Assembly (NCBI RefSeq): GCF_021401245.1
Contig: NZ_JACBFY010000005.1
Location: 372,001-436,000 of the forward strand
Direction of reading: 5' to 3'
Length of the DNA: 64,000 nt
Source: Pseudacidovorax sp. NFM-22
GTDB taxonomy: Bacteria > Pseudomonadota > Gammaproteobacteria > Burkholderiales > Burkholderiaceae_C
This document shows positions 46,207-53,762 of this stretch, in pieces. The position numbers and the translations under genes were made by a program. The notes beneath the pieces are model-generated. The model did no database searches. It worked only from the letters and a program-made list of their open reading frames with translations, and had not been told where the DNA came from. The stretch's first letter is position 1, and each line of letters starts with the position of its first letter.

Positions 46207-47217
46207 TCAATCGGCCGTGCCCACCTGCACCCACCACGCCGTCACGCGGTGCACCTTCAGTTGCGGGAAGCTCGCCTGCAGCAACGCGAGCGCGCGGTCG
46301 GTGTCGTCCAGCGGCAGCACCGCACTGACGCGCAGCGCCGACAGCGCCGATGCGTCGTAGCCCAGGCGCCCGGCCCGGTGGCGGCCGAGCTCCTCCAGGA
46401 CCTGCGTCAGCGGCATGTCCACCACGGCCCATTCGTGCCGCGACCACGCGCGCGCCAGCGCGGCCGGCTCGATGCCAGGCAGCCGCTGGACGGCGTCGGG
46501 CCGGATGCGCACCTGTTCGCCCGCATGGACACGAACGGCCTCTTCCAGCGGCCGGGCCAGCGCCTGGTCGGGCCGCACGGCGGTGACCGACTCGATCATC
46601 GCCAGCCGGGTCGCGTCCGCCTCGCGGCGCACCACGAACCGGGTGCCCAGGGCGCGGATCTCGCCGTCACGGGTGCGGACCTCGAAGGGCCGCGCGGCGT
46701 CGGGGGCCACGTCGACCAGCACGTCGCCCCGCAGCAGCCGCACCTGGCGACGGCCGCGGTCGAAGTGCAGGTCGACGGCACTGCCGCCGGCCAGGGTGAG
46801 CAGGCTGCCGTCGGGCAGGCGCTGCGTGTGCCATTCGCCGGGCGCCGTGCGCAGGTCGGCCGCAAGGCTCTGGGGCCACTCGCTGCGCCACAGCGGCGCT
46901 GCCACCAGCGCGGCCAGGAGCACGCCCATGACGCCGGTGGCCAATGCGCGGCGCCGGCGTGTTCCGCGGCCGGCGGCCGCCTCGCCGGCACGCAGCGCCG
47001 CCCGCGCGCCGGCCGCATGGCCGTGGCGCAGGGACTGCATGCCGCCCAGCAGGCGCTCCATGGGCGCGGCCGCCGCGGCGTGCCGGGGATCGGCGGCCTT
47101 CCAGGCTTCGAAGGCAAGGCGGGCCCGCTCGCGCTCGTGCGGGTCGGTGGCCGTCAGCGCCACCAGCCAGTCGGCGGCCTGCTCCTGCGCGCTGCCGTCG
47201 GCGGGCTGGGCCCTCAT
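46207..47217 (-). CDS. FecR-type transmembrane anti-sigma/signal transducer
   Basis: 336 residues. The N-terminal cytoplasmic DUF4880-like part has AADWLVALTATDPHERERAR and FEAWKAADPRHAAA. A single membrane segment lies at about 91-110. The periplasmic FecR domain has DGSLLTLAGGSAVDLHFDRG, RQVRLLRGDVLVDVAPD and RPFEVRTRDGEIRALGTRFV. It relays receptor occupancy to the sigma factor. The start overlaps the fecI stop by four bases. Confidence 0.94.
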   Translation of the reverse strand: MRAQPADGSAQEQAADWLVALTATDPHERERARLAFEAWKAADPRHAAAAAPMERLLGGMQSLRHGHAAGARAALRAGEAAAGRGTRRRRALATGVMGVLLAALVAAPLWRSEWPQSLAADLRTAPGEWHTQRLPDGSLLTLAGGSAVDLHFDRGRRQVRLLRGDVLVDVAPDAARPFEVRTRDGEIRALGTRFVVRREADATRLAMIESVTAVRPDQALARPLEEAVRVHAGEQVRIRPDAVQRLPGIEPAALARAWSRHEWAVVDMPLTQVLEELGRHRAGRLGYDASALSALRVSAVLPLDDTDRALALLQASFPQLKVHRVTAWWVQVGTAD

Positions 47218-47744
47218 GCGGCTTCGACGGCCACCTGCACGAGCACCTGGGCCAGGTACTTGCGCACCATGCGGTCGGACACGCCCAGCTGCGCGGCCAC
47301 CGCCTCGTGCGTCAGGCCGTCCAGGTGGTGCAGCAGGAAGGCCGCACGTGCCCGCGGCGCCACGGCGTCGAGCACCCGCGCCAGCGTCTGCAGGGTGCGC
47401 AGGGCGTCGAGCGCCTCCTCCGGCGAGGGGTAGGCCTGGTCATGCTCGGCGCGTGCCTGCATCTCGGCCAGCCAGGCACGTTCGATGGCGTCGTGCCGCG
47501 CCCGGTCCACCAGCAGCCGCTGGGCCGTCGTGCGCAGGTAGGCGCGGGGTTCACGCAGCAGCGGCAGCGCGGCGCGCGCGCCCAGCAAGCGCATGAAGGT
47601 GTCGTGCGCCACGTCGGCCGCGTGTTCCGAACAGCCCAGCCGGCGCAGCAGCCAGCTGCGCAGCCAGAGGTGATGGTCGCGGTAGAGCAGGCCGATGTCC
47701 TGCGCCGGTTGGGCGGGCACTGCCGCCATGGAAGCCGTGGACAT
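47214..47744 (-). CDS. FecI-type ECF sigma factor
   Basis: 176 residues. Region 2 is visible (LYRDHHLWLRSWLLRRLGCS, AADVAHDTFMRLL, PRAYLRTTAQRLLVDRAR) and region 4 follows (FLLHHLDGLTHEAVAAQLGV, SDRMVRKYLAQ). It directs RNA polymerase to the receptor promoter when FecR signals. A Fur-box-like sequence lies 34 bp upstream of the start, consistent with iron repression. Confidence 0.95.
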   Translation of the reverse strand: MSTASMAAVPAQPAQDIGLLYRDHHLWLRSWLLRRLGCSEHAADVAHDTFMRLLGARAALPLLREPRAYLRTTAQRLLVDRARHDAIERAWLAEMQARAEHDQAYPSPEEALDALRTLQTLARVLDAVAPRARAAFLLHHLDGLTHEAVAAQLGVSDRMVRKYLAQVLVQVAVEAA

Positions 47745-47777
47745 CGTGTCCCTCGCACCCTCGTCGTTCTACATCAT

Positions 47778-47799
47778 TCAAATGATAATTGTTTTTATT
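47778..47799. promoter_or_regulatory. Fur-box-like operator upstream of fecI
   Basis: The plus strand holds AATGATAATTGTTTTTATTT here, an AT island in GC-rich DNA. Aligned from 47778, 12 of 19 positions agree with the Fur consensus GATAATGATAATCATTATC, including the nine-base run AATGATAAT. It is flanked by an 8-bp inverted repeat CGTCGTTC (47762-47769) and GAACGACG (47802-47809). Confidence 0.65.
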
Positions 47800-47835
47800 T
47801 GGAACGACGGGGAAGGACATGCTCCGCCGCAGGGA

Positions 47836-48150
47836 TCAGGCGGACGGCGCGTCGTACGCCGCCAGGGCCGCCGGGAGCGACGCAATGACGGTGGCGCCCG
47901 CAGCCGGCAGCCCGATCAGCACGGCGCTGGCCACTTCCTGCCGCGTGGCACCCAGGTCGCGCGCGGCCTGCGCATGGAAGGGCACGCCCGCCGTGTTGCC
48001 GGTCGCGGCCAGCACCGCGAGGTAGCTCAGTGCCTGCGTCTTGGCGTCGAGGCTGCTGGCGGCGCCCAGCGCCTGGGCGGCCTGCGACCAGGCCGCGGCT
48101 TGGGCCGGCGCTTCCTTCATGAACAGGGCGAAGGCTGTCGAAACACTCAT
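47836..48150 (-). CDS. Carboxymuconolactone decarboxylase/AhpD-like family protein lacking the CxxC pair
   Basis: 104 residues, the length of a single CMD domain. The core LDAKTQALSYLAVLAATGNT, FHAQAARDLGATRQEVASAV and GLPAAGATVIASLPAAL fits the family. AhpD-type members use a CxxC motif; here the equivalent stretch (GNTAGVPFHA) has no cysteine, so a thiol redox role is unlikely. It stands next to the iron-signalling genes, ends shortly before the LysR gene's stop on the same strand, and its task is unknown. Confidence 0.8.
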   Translation of the reverse strand: MSVSTAFALFMKEAPAQAAAWSQAAQALGAASSLDAKTQALSYLAVLAATGNTAGVPFHAQAARDLGATRQEVASAVLIGLPAAGATVIASLPAALAAYDAPSA

Positions 48151-48247
48151 GGGCGGCTCCTTGCCGGTGTCGCCCCGGATCGAGGCGGCGCGATTGTCCG
48201 GCGCCGATGCCGGCCCGCGCGTGATGCAGCGCAGACGCAGACGCGCC

Positions 48248-49156
48248 CTACCCCGCCTTCAGGAACAGCTCCGCGCACACGCCCCGCAGCCAGCGGTTGC
48301 CCGCATCCTGGTGGAAGCGCGCATGCCAGTGCTGCCGCACCGGGAAGGCAGGGATGGGCACCGGGCAGGGCAGCACCCGCAGACCGCCCAGCGCCGCCAG
48401 CGTCTCGCCGATGTGCCGCGGCAGGGTGGCGATCAGGTCGGTGGTCGAGAGGATGGCCGGCAGCCCCAGGAAGCCCGGGATGCTCAGCACCACGCGTCGC
48501 TCGATCTGCAGTCGCCGCACGGTGGCGTCGAGCAGCGCAGCGCCGGTGCCCTGCACGATGCCGGCGTGCGCCTCGCGGCGGTAGTCCTCGAGCCCGAAGG
48601 CGGCAGGATGGATCCGGGGGTGGTCCGGATGGACCAGGCAGACCCAGTCCTGGTCGTAGAGCGTCTGCTGGTAGAAGCCCGCGTCCAGCGCCGGGATGAA
48701 GCCCAGGGCCAGGTCCGCGGCGCCCGACTCCAGCTCGGCCGCCATGCCCGCGTGGATGGCCGCGGCCTCCAGCGCGATGCCCGGCGCCAGCGCCCGCACA
48801 TGCGAGAACAGCCGGGGCAGCAGCGTGATGTGGCTGGCGTCGGTCATGAAGATGCGAAAGCGCCGCTGCATGGTGGCCGGGTCGAAGGCCGCGGGCACCT
48901 CGGCGATGGTGCGCAGGCCGGCCAGCACGCTGCGCACGGTGCCGATCAGCGCCTCGGTGCGCGGCGTGGGCAGCATGCCCTGGGCCGTGCGCACGAACAG
49001 CGGATCGCCCAGCTGCTCGCGCAGGCGGGCCAGCCACAGGCTCACCGTGGGCTGGCTCTGCCCCAGCTGGTCGGCCGCGCGGGTGACGCTGCCGGTGGCG
49101 TAGAGCAGGTCGATCAGCTGCAGCTGCCGGCCGTCCAGCAGTTGAAGCTCGCTCAT
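48248..49156 (-). CDS. LysR-type transcriptional regulator
   Basis: 302 residues from ATG 49156 (MSELQLLDGRQLQLIDLLYA). The helix-turn-helix is TGSVTRAADQLGQSQPTVSL, and PLFVRTAQGMLPTPRTEALI follows, as in the NodD/NahR-like branch. The effector domain opens with RRFRIFMTDASHITLLPRL. It is divergent from the plus-strand CoA operon, with a perfect dyad operator 7 bp from its own start, so it probably autoregulates and controls that operon. The effector could be an aromatic or alicyclic acid, by analogy to this branch. Confidence 0.93.
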   Translation of the reverse strand: MSELQLLDGRQLQLIDLLYATGSVTRAADQLGQSQPTVSLWLARLREQLGDPLFVRTAQGMLPTPRTEALIGTVRSVLAGLRTIAEVPAAFDPATMQRRFRIFMTDASHITLLPRLFSHVRALAPGIALEAAAIHAGMAAELESGAADLALGFIPALDAGFYQQTLYDQDWVCLVHPDHPRIHPAAFGLEDYRREAHAGIVQGTGAALLDATVRRLQIERRVVLSIPGFLGLPAILSTTDLIATLPRHIGETLAALGGLRVLPCPVPIPAFPVRQHWHARFHQDAGNRWLRGVCAELFLKAG

Positions 49157-49163
49157 CGAGCAC

Positions 49164-49186
49164 CTCCATGTGAAAACGACATGGAG
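49164..49186. promoter_or_regulatory. LysR operator: perfect dyad with T-N11-A
   Basis: CTCCATGT (49164-49171) and ACATGGAG (49179-49186) are exact complements separated by GAAAACG. The dyad contains T-N11-A (T49169, A49181), the classic LysR recognition pattern, and lies between the divergent LysR gene and the CoA operon. Confidence 0.75.
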
Positions 49187-49259
49187 TGTATTTGGCCCAT
49201 GCGATTTACTGGATGGAGGTCGCGCCGAAGAATGCCGGCCAGTTCCAGGAGACTTCCTT

Positions 49260-50189
49260 TTGAAGATCGCAGTTCTCGGCGCCGGCGCACTCGGCTGCGC
49301 CATCGGCGGCACGCTGGCCACGGCCGGCAACGACGTGGTGCTCATCAACCGCAACGCGGCCCATGTCGATGCCATCCGCACCCATGGCTTGCGGCTGCGC
49401 GGGCCCGAGGGCGAACGCCGCGTGGCCGTGCAGGCCGAGACGGACTGCCGCGCACTCGCCCCGGTCGACCTGGTGATCGTGCTGGTCAAGTCCTTCCACA
49501 CGCAGGCCGCCATCGCCGCCGCGACGCCGCTCATCGGGCCGCAGACGCTGGTGCTGTCGCTGCAGAACGGCCTGGGCCACGAGGACGTCCTAGCCGAGGC
49601 CGTGGGCCGCGAGCGCGTGATCGCCGGCAAGACCTACGTGGGCGGCGTGATGCTGGCGCCCGGCCAGGTGCAGGCCGGCGTGGCCGGCAAGGAAACGCTG
49701 ATCGGCGAGCTCGACGGCAGCGACAGCCCGCGCGTGCGCCGCATCGCCGACATCTTCGAGGCCGCCGGCCTGCGCACCACGGTCAGCACCACGATCATGG
49801 GGACGATCTGGGACAAGCTGCTCATCAACGTCGCCACCGGTGCCGTGAGCGGCATCACCGGCCTGGGCTACGGCCCGCTCTACGCCATCCCCGAGATCGA
49901 GGCCACCGCCCTGGCCGCGGTGCAGGAGGCCATGGACGTGGCCCGCGCCAGCGGCGTGGCGCTGTCGTACACCGACCCCAGAGCTGCCTGGACCAAGGCC
50001 GCCGCCGGCCTGCCCGCGGACTTCAAGACCTCGATGCTGCAGAGCCTGGAGAAGGGCTCGATCACCGAGATCGACTTCATCAACGGGGCCGTGGTCCGCT
50101 GGGGCCAGCGCTGCGGCGTGCCCACGCCGGTCAACGCCACGCTGGTGGCCTGCATCAAGGGCATCGAGCATGCCCGCCACTGCCGCTGA
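49260..50189 (+). CDS. Ketopantoate reductase (ApbA/PanE)-family dehydrogenase, TTG start
   Basis: 309 residues. The start is TTG at 49260, chosen because AGGAGA lies at 49247-49252 and the protein then opens MKIAVLGAGALGCAIGG, the required NADPH motif. Further family signs are VKSFHTQAAI, LSLQNGLGHEDVL, KTYVGGVMLAPGQV, with the catalytic-lysine region, and WDKLLINVATGAVSGITG. As first gene of a CoA-linked catabolic operon it is more likely a 2-keto or 3-hydroxy acid dehydrogenase of that pathway than the pantothenate enzyme. Confidence 0.88.
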   Translation: MKIAVLGAGALGCAIGGTLATAGNDVVLINRNAAHVDAIRTHGLRLRGPEGERRVAVQAETDCRALAPVDLVIVLVKSFHTQAAIAAATPLIGPQTLVLSLQNGLGHEDVLAEAVGRERVIAGKTYVGGVMLAPGQVQAGVAGKETLIGELDGSDSPRVRRIADIFEAAGLRTTVSTTIMGTIWDKLLINVATGAVSGITGLGYGPLYAIPEIEATALAAVQEAMDVARASGVALSYTDPRAAWTKAAAGLPADFKTSMLQSLEKGSITEIDFINGAVVRWGQRCGVPTPVNATLVACIKGIEHARHCR

Positions 50190-50225
50190 CCCTGCCCGGC
50201 CGACCTCATTCCACGGAGACACGAC

Positions 50226-50633
50226 ATGCCCCCCTTCACCCCGCCCACCACCGCCTATGTCGAGCACGTCGCCATCCGCGTGCGCGACATCCACTGGCAC
50301 ATCCGCTTCTTCCACGAAGTGCTCGGCATGGACGTGCGCGAGATCGACGGCCCCACCGACGACCCACGCCAGTACTGGACGCTCGGCGGCCTGCAGCTGA
50401 TGGCCACGCCCGACTTCGAGGCCGCGCCCAGCAACGACGCCGGCTGGCTGGCCCACCTGGGCGTGATGGTGGACGACCTGGAAGCCGCGCTGGCCGCCGC
50501 CGAACCCTGGGGCGTGAAGCCGCTGCCGCAGGGCCGCAACTGGCTGCAGCTGCCCGACGGCCTGGCCGTCGAGCTGATCCAGGCCGCGCCCGGCAGCGTG
50601 GCCCAGGCCCTGGCCGTGAAGCCGCGCGGCTGA
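50226..50633 (+). CDS. VOC (glyoxalase/dioxygenase)-fold protein
   Basis: 135 residues, one VOC module pair. Candidate metal ligands sit in VEHVAIRVRDI (His14), LAHLGVMVDDLEAAL and LAVELIQAAPG (Glu near 118). Small VOC proteins act as lyases, epimerases or dioxygenases on vicinal-oxygen substrates; methylmalonyl-CoA epimerase is one CoA-linked example. Its exact reaction cannot be read. It lies 36 bp after the reductase, in the same operon. Confidence 0.85.
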   Translation: MPPFTPPTTAYVEHVAIRVRDIHWHIRFFHEVLGMDVREIDGPTDDPRQYWTLGGLQLMATPDFEAAPSNDAGWLAHLGVMVDDLEAALAAAEPWGVKPLPQGRNWLQLPDGLAVELIQAAPGSVAQALAVKPRG

Positions 50634-50661
50634 ACTCTTTCGATTCCGGAGACGAACACCC

Positions 50662-51141
50662 ATGAAACTGACCCCGCCCCCGCAGCACTTCTCGACGCCC
50701 GAGAAGTACTGGGACGACGCCCGCGAAGGCGACACCTGCACCAGCCCCGAGTACGAGGTGACCGAGGCCCGCATCAATGCCTATGCCGAGCTGACCGGCG
50801 ACTACACGCCGGTGCACATCGACGAGGACTACGCCAAGACCACGCCCTTCGGCACCCGCGTGGCGCACGGCCTGTTTGGTCTCTCGATCGCCGACGGCCT
50901 GAAGACCCGCAGCGAATACCGCTTCCTGCCCGGCATGTCGCTGGGCTGGACCTGGGACTTCCTGCTGCCCATCAAGATCAACGACCGGCTGCATGTGCGC
51001 TTCACCGTCACCGGCCTGCGCGCCTCGAAGAGCCGGCCGGGCTGGGGCATCGTCATCCTGCCCTCGGAGCTGGTCAACCAGCATGGCGAGGTCGTGCACA
51101 AGGGCGAGCATCGCCTGATGATTCCGCGGAGGCCTGCATGA
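50662..51141 (+). CDS. MaoC-like (R)-specific enoyl-CoA hydratase
   Basis: 159 residues with the hot-dog-fold hydratase motif around residues 33-63: INAYAELTGDYTPVHIDEDY followed by AKTTPFGTRVAHGL. The Asp and His of this motif are the catalytic pair in (R)-hydratases. It would hydrate an enoyl-CoA or dehydrate a hydroxyacyl-CoA. The stop overlaps the next CoA-transferase start by ATGA, so the two are translationally coupled. Confidence 0.9.
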   Translation: MKLTPPPQHFSTPEKYWDDAREGDTCTSPEYEVTEARINAYAELTGDYTPVHIDEDYAKTTPFGTRVAHGLFGLSIADGLKTRSEYRFLPGMSLGWTWDFLLPIKINDRLHVRFTVTGLRASKSRPGWGIVILPSELVNQHGEVVHKGEHRLMIPRRPA

Positions 51142-52391
51142 GCGCGGCGCCCGAGAACACCCAGCCGCTGCCGCTGGCCGGCATCCGCGTCATCGACTAC
51201 TCGCACTTCCTGGCCGGCCCCTACGTGGGCCGCTGTATGGCAGGCCTGGGCGCCGAGGTCATCAAGGTGGAGCGCCCCGGCAGCGGCGACGCCGGCCGCC
51301 ACCATGCCTTCTTCGTGGGCGAGGACGATGCCTATTCCGGCTACTTCCTGCAGCTCAACATGGGCAAGCAGGGCCTGTCGGTCAACACCAAGGACCCGCG
51401 CGGCAAGGCGCTGATGCACAAGCTCGTGGACAGCGCCGACGTGTTCATCGAGAACTACCGCCCCGGCGCGCTCGACAAGCTGGGCCTGGGCTATGCCGAG
51501 CTGAGCGCGCGCAACCCGGGTCTGGTGTATTGCTCCATCTCCGCCTACGGCCACACCGGGCCCGACGCGCACCGCGCCGGCTTCGGCCTGATCGCCGAGG
51601 CCAAGAGCGGCATCATGCAGATGGTGGGCACGCCGGGCGAGGCACCGCCACTGCTGCGCATCTCGCTGGGCGACATGTACACCGGCATCCACGCGGTGGC
51701 GGCCATCAATGCCGCCCTGCTGGGCCGCACCCGCACGGGCCGGGGCCAGCACATCGACATGGCCCTGTACGACACGCTGGTCTCCATGCATGAATACGCG
51801 GTGCAGTGCTACACGCTGTCGGGCGGCCAGGTGCTGCCCGAGCAGACGGGGCACGACATGCCCACGTCCACGCTCTACGGCGTGTTCCGCGCGGCCGACG
51901 GCGACCTGGTGATCGCCGCGCAGGTGGACGATGCGTGGAAGCGCTTCGCCGCGCTGGTGGAGACCCATGGCGGCCCGGCCGGCTTCGGTGCGGATGCACG
52001 CTTCCACACCTCTACGGGCCGCAATGCGAACCGGCTGGAGATCCTGGCCGTGGTCAAGCCCTGGGTGGCGTCGCGCCGCGTGGCCGAGGTGCTGGCGCTG
52101 CTGGACGGCATCGACGTGCCCTGCGCCAAGGTGCAGCGCATCGACGAGGTGCTGGCCGATCCGCAGATCCAGGCCCGCGGCATGGTGGTGGAGCAGGAGC
52201 ATCCGGTGCTCGGCAAGATCCGTCTGCCCAACCTGCCCTTCAAGTTCTCGGACTGCGACACCACCATCCGCCAGGTCGCGCCCGACCTGGGCCAGCACAA
52301 CGCCGAGATCGCCGCCGCGCTGGGCTTCAGCGCCGAGGAGATCGCGGCCATGCAGGCCGACGGCGTGCTCTACACCCAGGAGATGAAGTGA
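51138..52391 (+). CDS. CaiB/BaiF family CoA-transferase with Gly in place of the catalytic Asp
   Basis: 417 residues. Family start GIRVIDYSHFLAGPYVGRCM, then AEVIKVERPGSGD, FIENYRPGALDKLGLGYAEL and ISAYGHTGPDAHRAGFGLIA. In active class III transferases the aspartate that forms the acyl anhydride sits in a GFD motif; here residue 150 is glycine (codon GGC, one base from GAC). It may use another residue, have a different reaction, or be inactive. Its position inside an intact operon argues against a decaying gene. Confidence 0.9.
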   Translation: MSAAPENTQPLPLAGIRVIDYSHFLAGPYVGRCMAGLGAEVIKVERPGSGDAGRHHAFFVGEDDAYSGYFLQLNMGKQGLSVNTKDPRGKALMHKLVDSADVFIENYRPGALDKLGLGYAELSARNPGLVYCSISAYGHTGPDAHRAGFGLIAEAKSGIMQMVGTPGEAPPLLRISLGDMYTGIHAVAAINAALLGRTRTGRGQHIDMALYDTLVSMHEYAVQCYTLSGGQVLPEQTGHDMPTSTLYGVFRAADGDLVIAAQVDDAWKRFAALVETHGGPAGFGADARFHTSTGRNANRLEILAVVKPWVASRRVAEVLALLDGIDVPCAKVQRIDEVLADPQIQARGMVVEQEHPVLGKIRLPNLPFKFSDCDTTIRQVAPDLGQHNAEIAAALGFSAEEIAAMQADGVLYTQEMK

Positions 52392-52453
52392 TGAGTGCCC
52401 GCACGGCCGTTCCGAAGGGCGCTCGCACCGCAGGCGAAGCCGGAGGTAATTCA

Positions 52454-53275
52454 ATGCACGACCAGTACGCCGTCATCGGCAACCCCATCGGCCACACCAA
52501 GTCGCCGCTCATCCACGGCATGTTCGCCGAGGCCACGGGCCAGGACCTGGTCTACGCCGCCATCGAAGGTCGCCTGGGCCAGTTCGCCGAGGATGCGCAG
52601 GCCTTCCGCGCGGCGGGCGGCCGCGGCATGAACGTCACGGCGCCCTTCAAGCTCGATGCCTTTGCCTTCGCCACTGAGCGCTCCGCGCGGGCCAGCCTGG
52701 CCGGCGCCGTCAACGCCTTGAAGTTCGACGGCGAGCGCGTGCTGGCCGAGAACTTCGACGGCGTGGGACTGACCCGCGACGTGGTCGACAACCTGGGCTG
52801 CGCGATGCGCGGCAAGCGCGTGCTGATCCTAGGTGCAGGCGGCGCCACGCGCGGCGCGCTGCTGCCCTTCCTGGAGCAAGGCCCGGCCGAACTGGTGATC
52901 GCGAACCGCACGGTCGACAAGGCCACCGCCCTCGCCGCCGAGCTGCGCGCCCACGGCCCGGTGCGCGGTTGCGGCTACCATGACCTGGACGGCCAGCGCT
53001 TCGACCTCGTCTTCAACGCCACCTCGGCCAGCCTGCGCGGCGAACTGCCACCGGTCCCGGCGACGGTGTTCACGGCGGAGGGCCTGGCCTACGAGCTGGC
53101 CTATGGCAAGGGCCTGACGCCCTTCCTGCGCATGGCGCAGCAGACGGGCGTGAAGCGCCTGGCCGACGGCGTGGGCATGCTGGTGGAGCAGGCCGCCGAG
53201 GCCTTCGACTGGTGGCGCGGCGTGCGGCCCGACACCGCCGCGGTCATCGCCCGGCTGACCGTACCGCTGCGCTGA
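52454..53275 (+). CDS. Shikimate dehydrogenase (AroE)-family protein in a catabolic operon
   Basis: 273 residues from ATG 52454, chosen for the GGAGGT at 52442-52447; an in-frame ATG at 52391 lacks such a site. AroE motifs are intact: YAVIGNPIGHTKSPLIHGMF with the substrate-binding SP pair, GMNVTAPFK with Lys66, the NFDGVGL aspartate, and NADP loop LILGAGGATRGAL followed by NRTVDKA. It would reduce or oxidise shikimate-like or quinate-like hydroxy acids. Being followed by an AroQ-like gene in a LysR-driven CoA operon suggests a catabolic substrate and not chorismate biosynthesis. Confidence 0.88.
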   Translation: MHDQYAVIGNPIGHTKSPLIHGMFAEATGQDLVYAAIEGRLGQFAEDAQAFRAAGGRGMNVTAPFKLDAFAFATERSARASLAGAVNALKFDGERVLAENFDGVGLTRDVVDNLGCAMRGKRVLILGAGGATRGALLPFLEQGPAELVIANRTVDKATALAAELRAHGPVRGCGYHDLDGQRFDLVFNATSASLRGELPPVPATVFTAEGLAYELAYGKGLTPFLRMAQQTGVKRLADGVGMLVEQAAEAFDWWRGVRPDTAAVIARLTVPLR

Positions 53276-53301
53276 GTGCAGGACAAGCAGGAGACAGCGC
53301 G

Positions 53302-53751
53302 ATGAAGTTCCTCATGCTGCACGGCATCAACCACAACATGTTCGGCAAGCGCGACCCGAAGCAATACGGCACGACCACGCTGGCGCAGATCGACGGCGAG
53401 CTGCAGGCGCTGGGGGGCGAGTTGGGCGTGGCGGTAGAGTCCTTCCAGACCAACTACGAAGGCGCGATGGTCGAGCGCATCCACCAGGCCTACTTCGACG
53501 GCGTGGACGGCGTGATGCTCAACGCAGGCGCCTGGACGCACTACAGCTACGGCATCCGCGATGCGCTGGCCATCCTGACCTGTCCCATCGTGGAACTGCA
53601 CATGTCCAACATCCATGCGCGCGAGGCCTTCCGGCACCACTCGGTGTTCGCGGACATCGTGCAGGGGCAGATCGCGGGCTTCGGGGTGGACAGCTATCGA
53701 CTCGCGTTGCGCACGGCGGTGAGCCACGCGCGGGCCCGCGCACAGGCCTGA
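53302..53751 (+). CDS. Type II 3-dehydroquinate dehydratase (AroQ)-family protein, divergent
   Basis: 149 residues, normal AroQ length. Catalytic features remain: Arg17 and Tyr22 in KRDPKQYG, LNAGAWTHYSYGIRDAL, and ELHMSNIHAREAFRHHS with the active-site His. The usual substrate-loop sequence NGPNLN is replaced by HGINHN, suggesting altered specificity. It follows the AroE-like gene after 26 bp with a CAGGAG site. Dehydration of a dehydroquinate-like ring acid is the likely reaction type. Confidence 0.88.
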   Translation: MKFLMLHGINHNMFGKRDPKQYGTTTLAQIDGELQALGGELGVAVESFQTNYEGAMVERIHQAYFDGVDGVMLNAGAWTHYSYGIRDALAILTCPIVELHMSNIHAREAFRHHSVFADIVQGQIAGFGVDSYRLALRTAVSHARARAQA

Positions 53752-53762
53752 GCCCGCGGCCG

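Noticed and set aside
52391-52453. Upstream ATG for the AroE-like gene
   Set aside because: The later ATG at 52454 has a full GGAGGT site and begins at the conserved family N-terminus.
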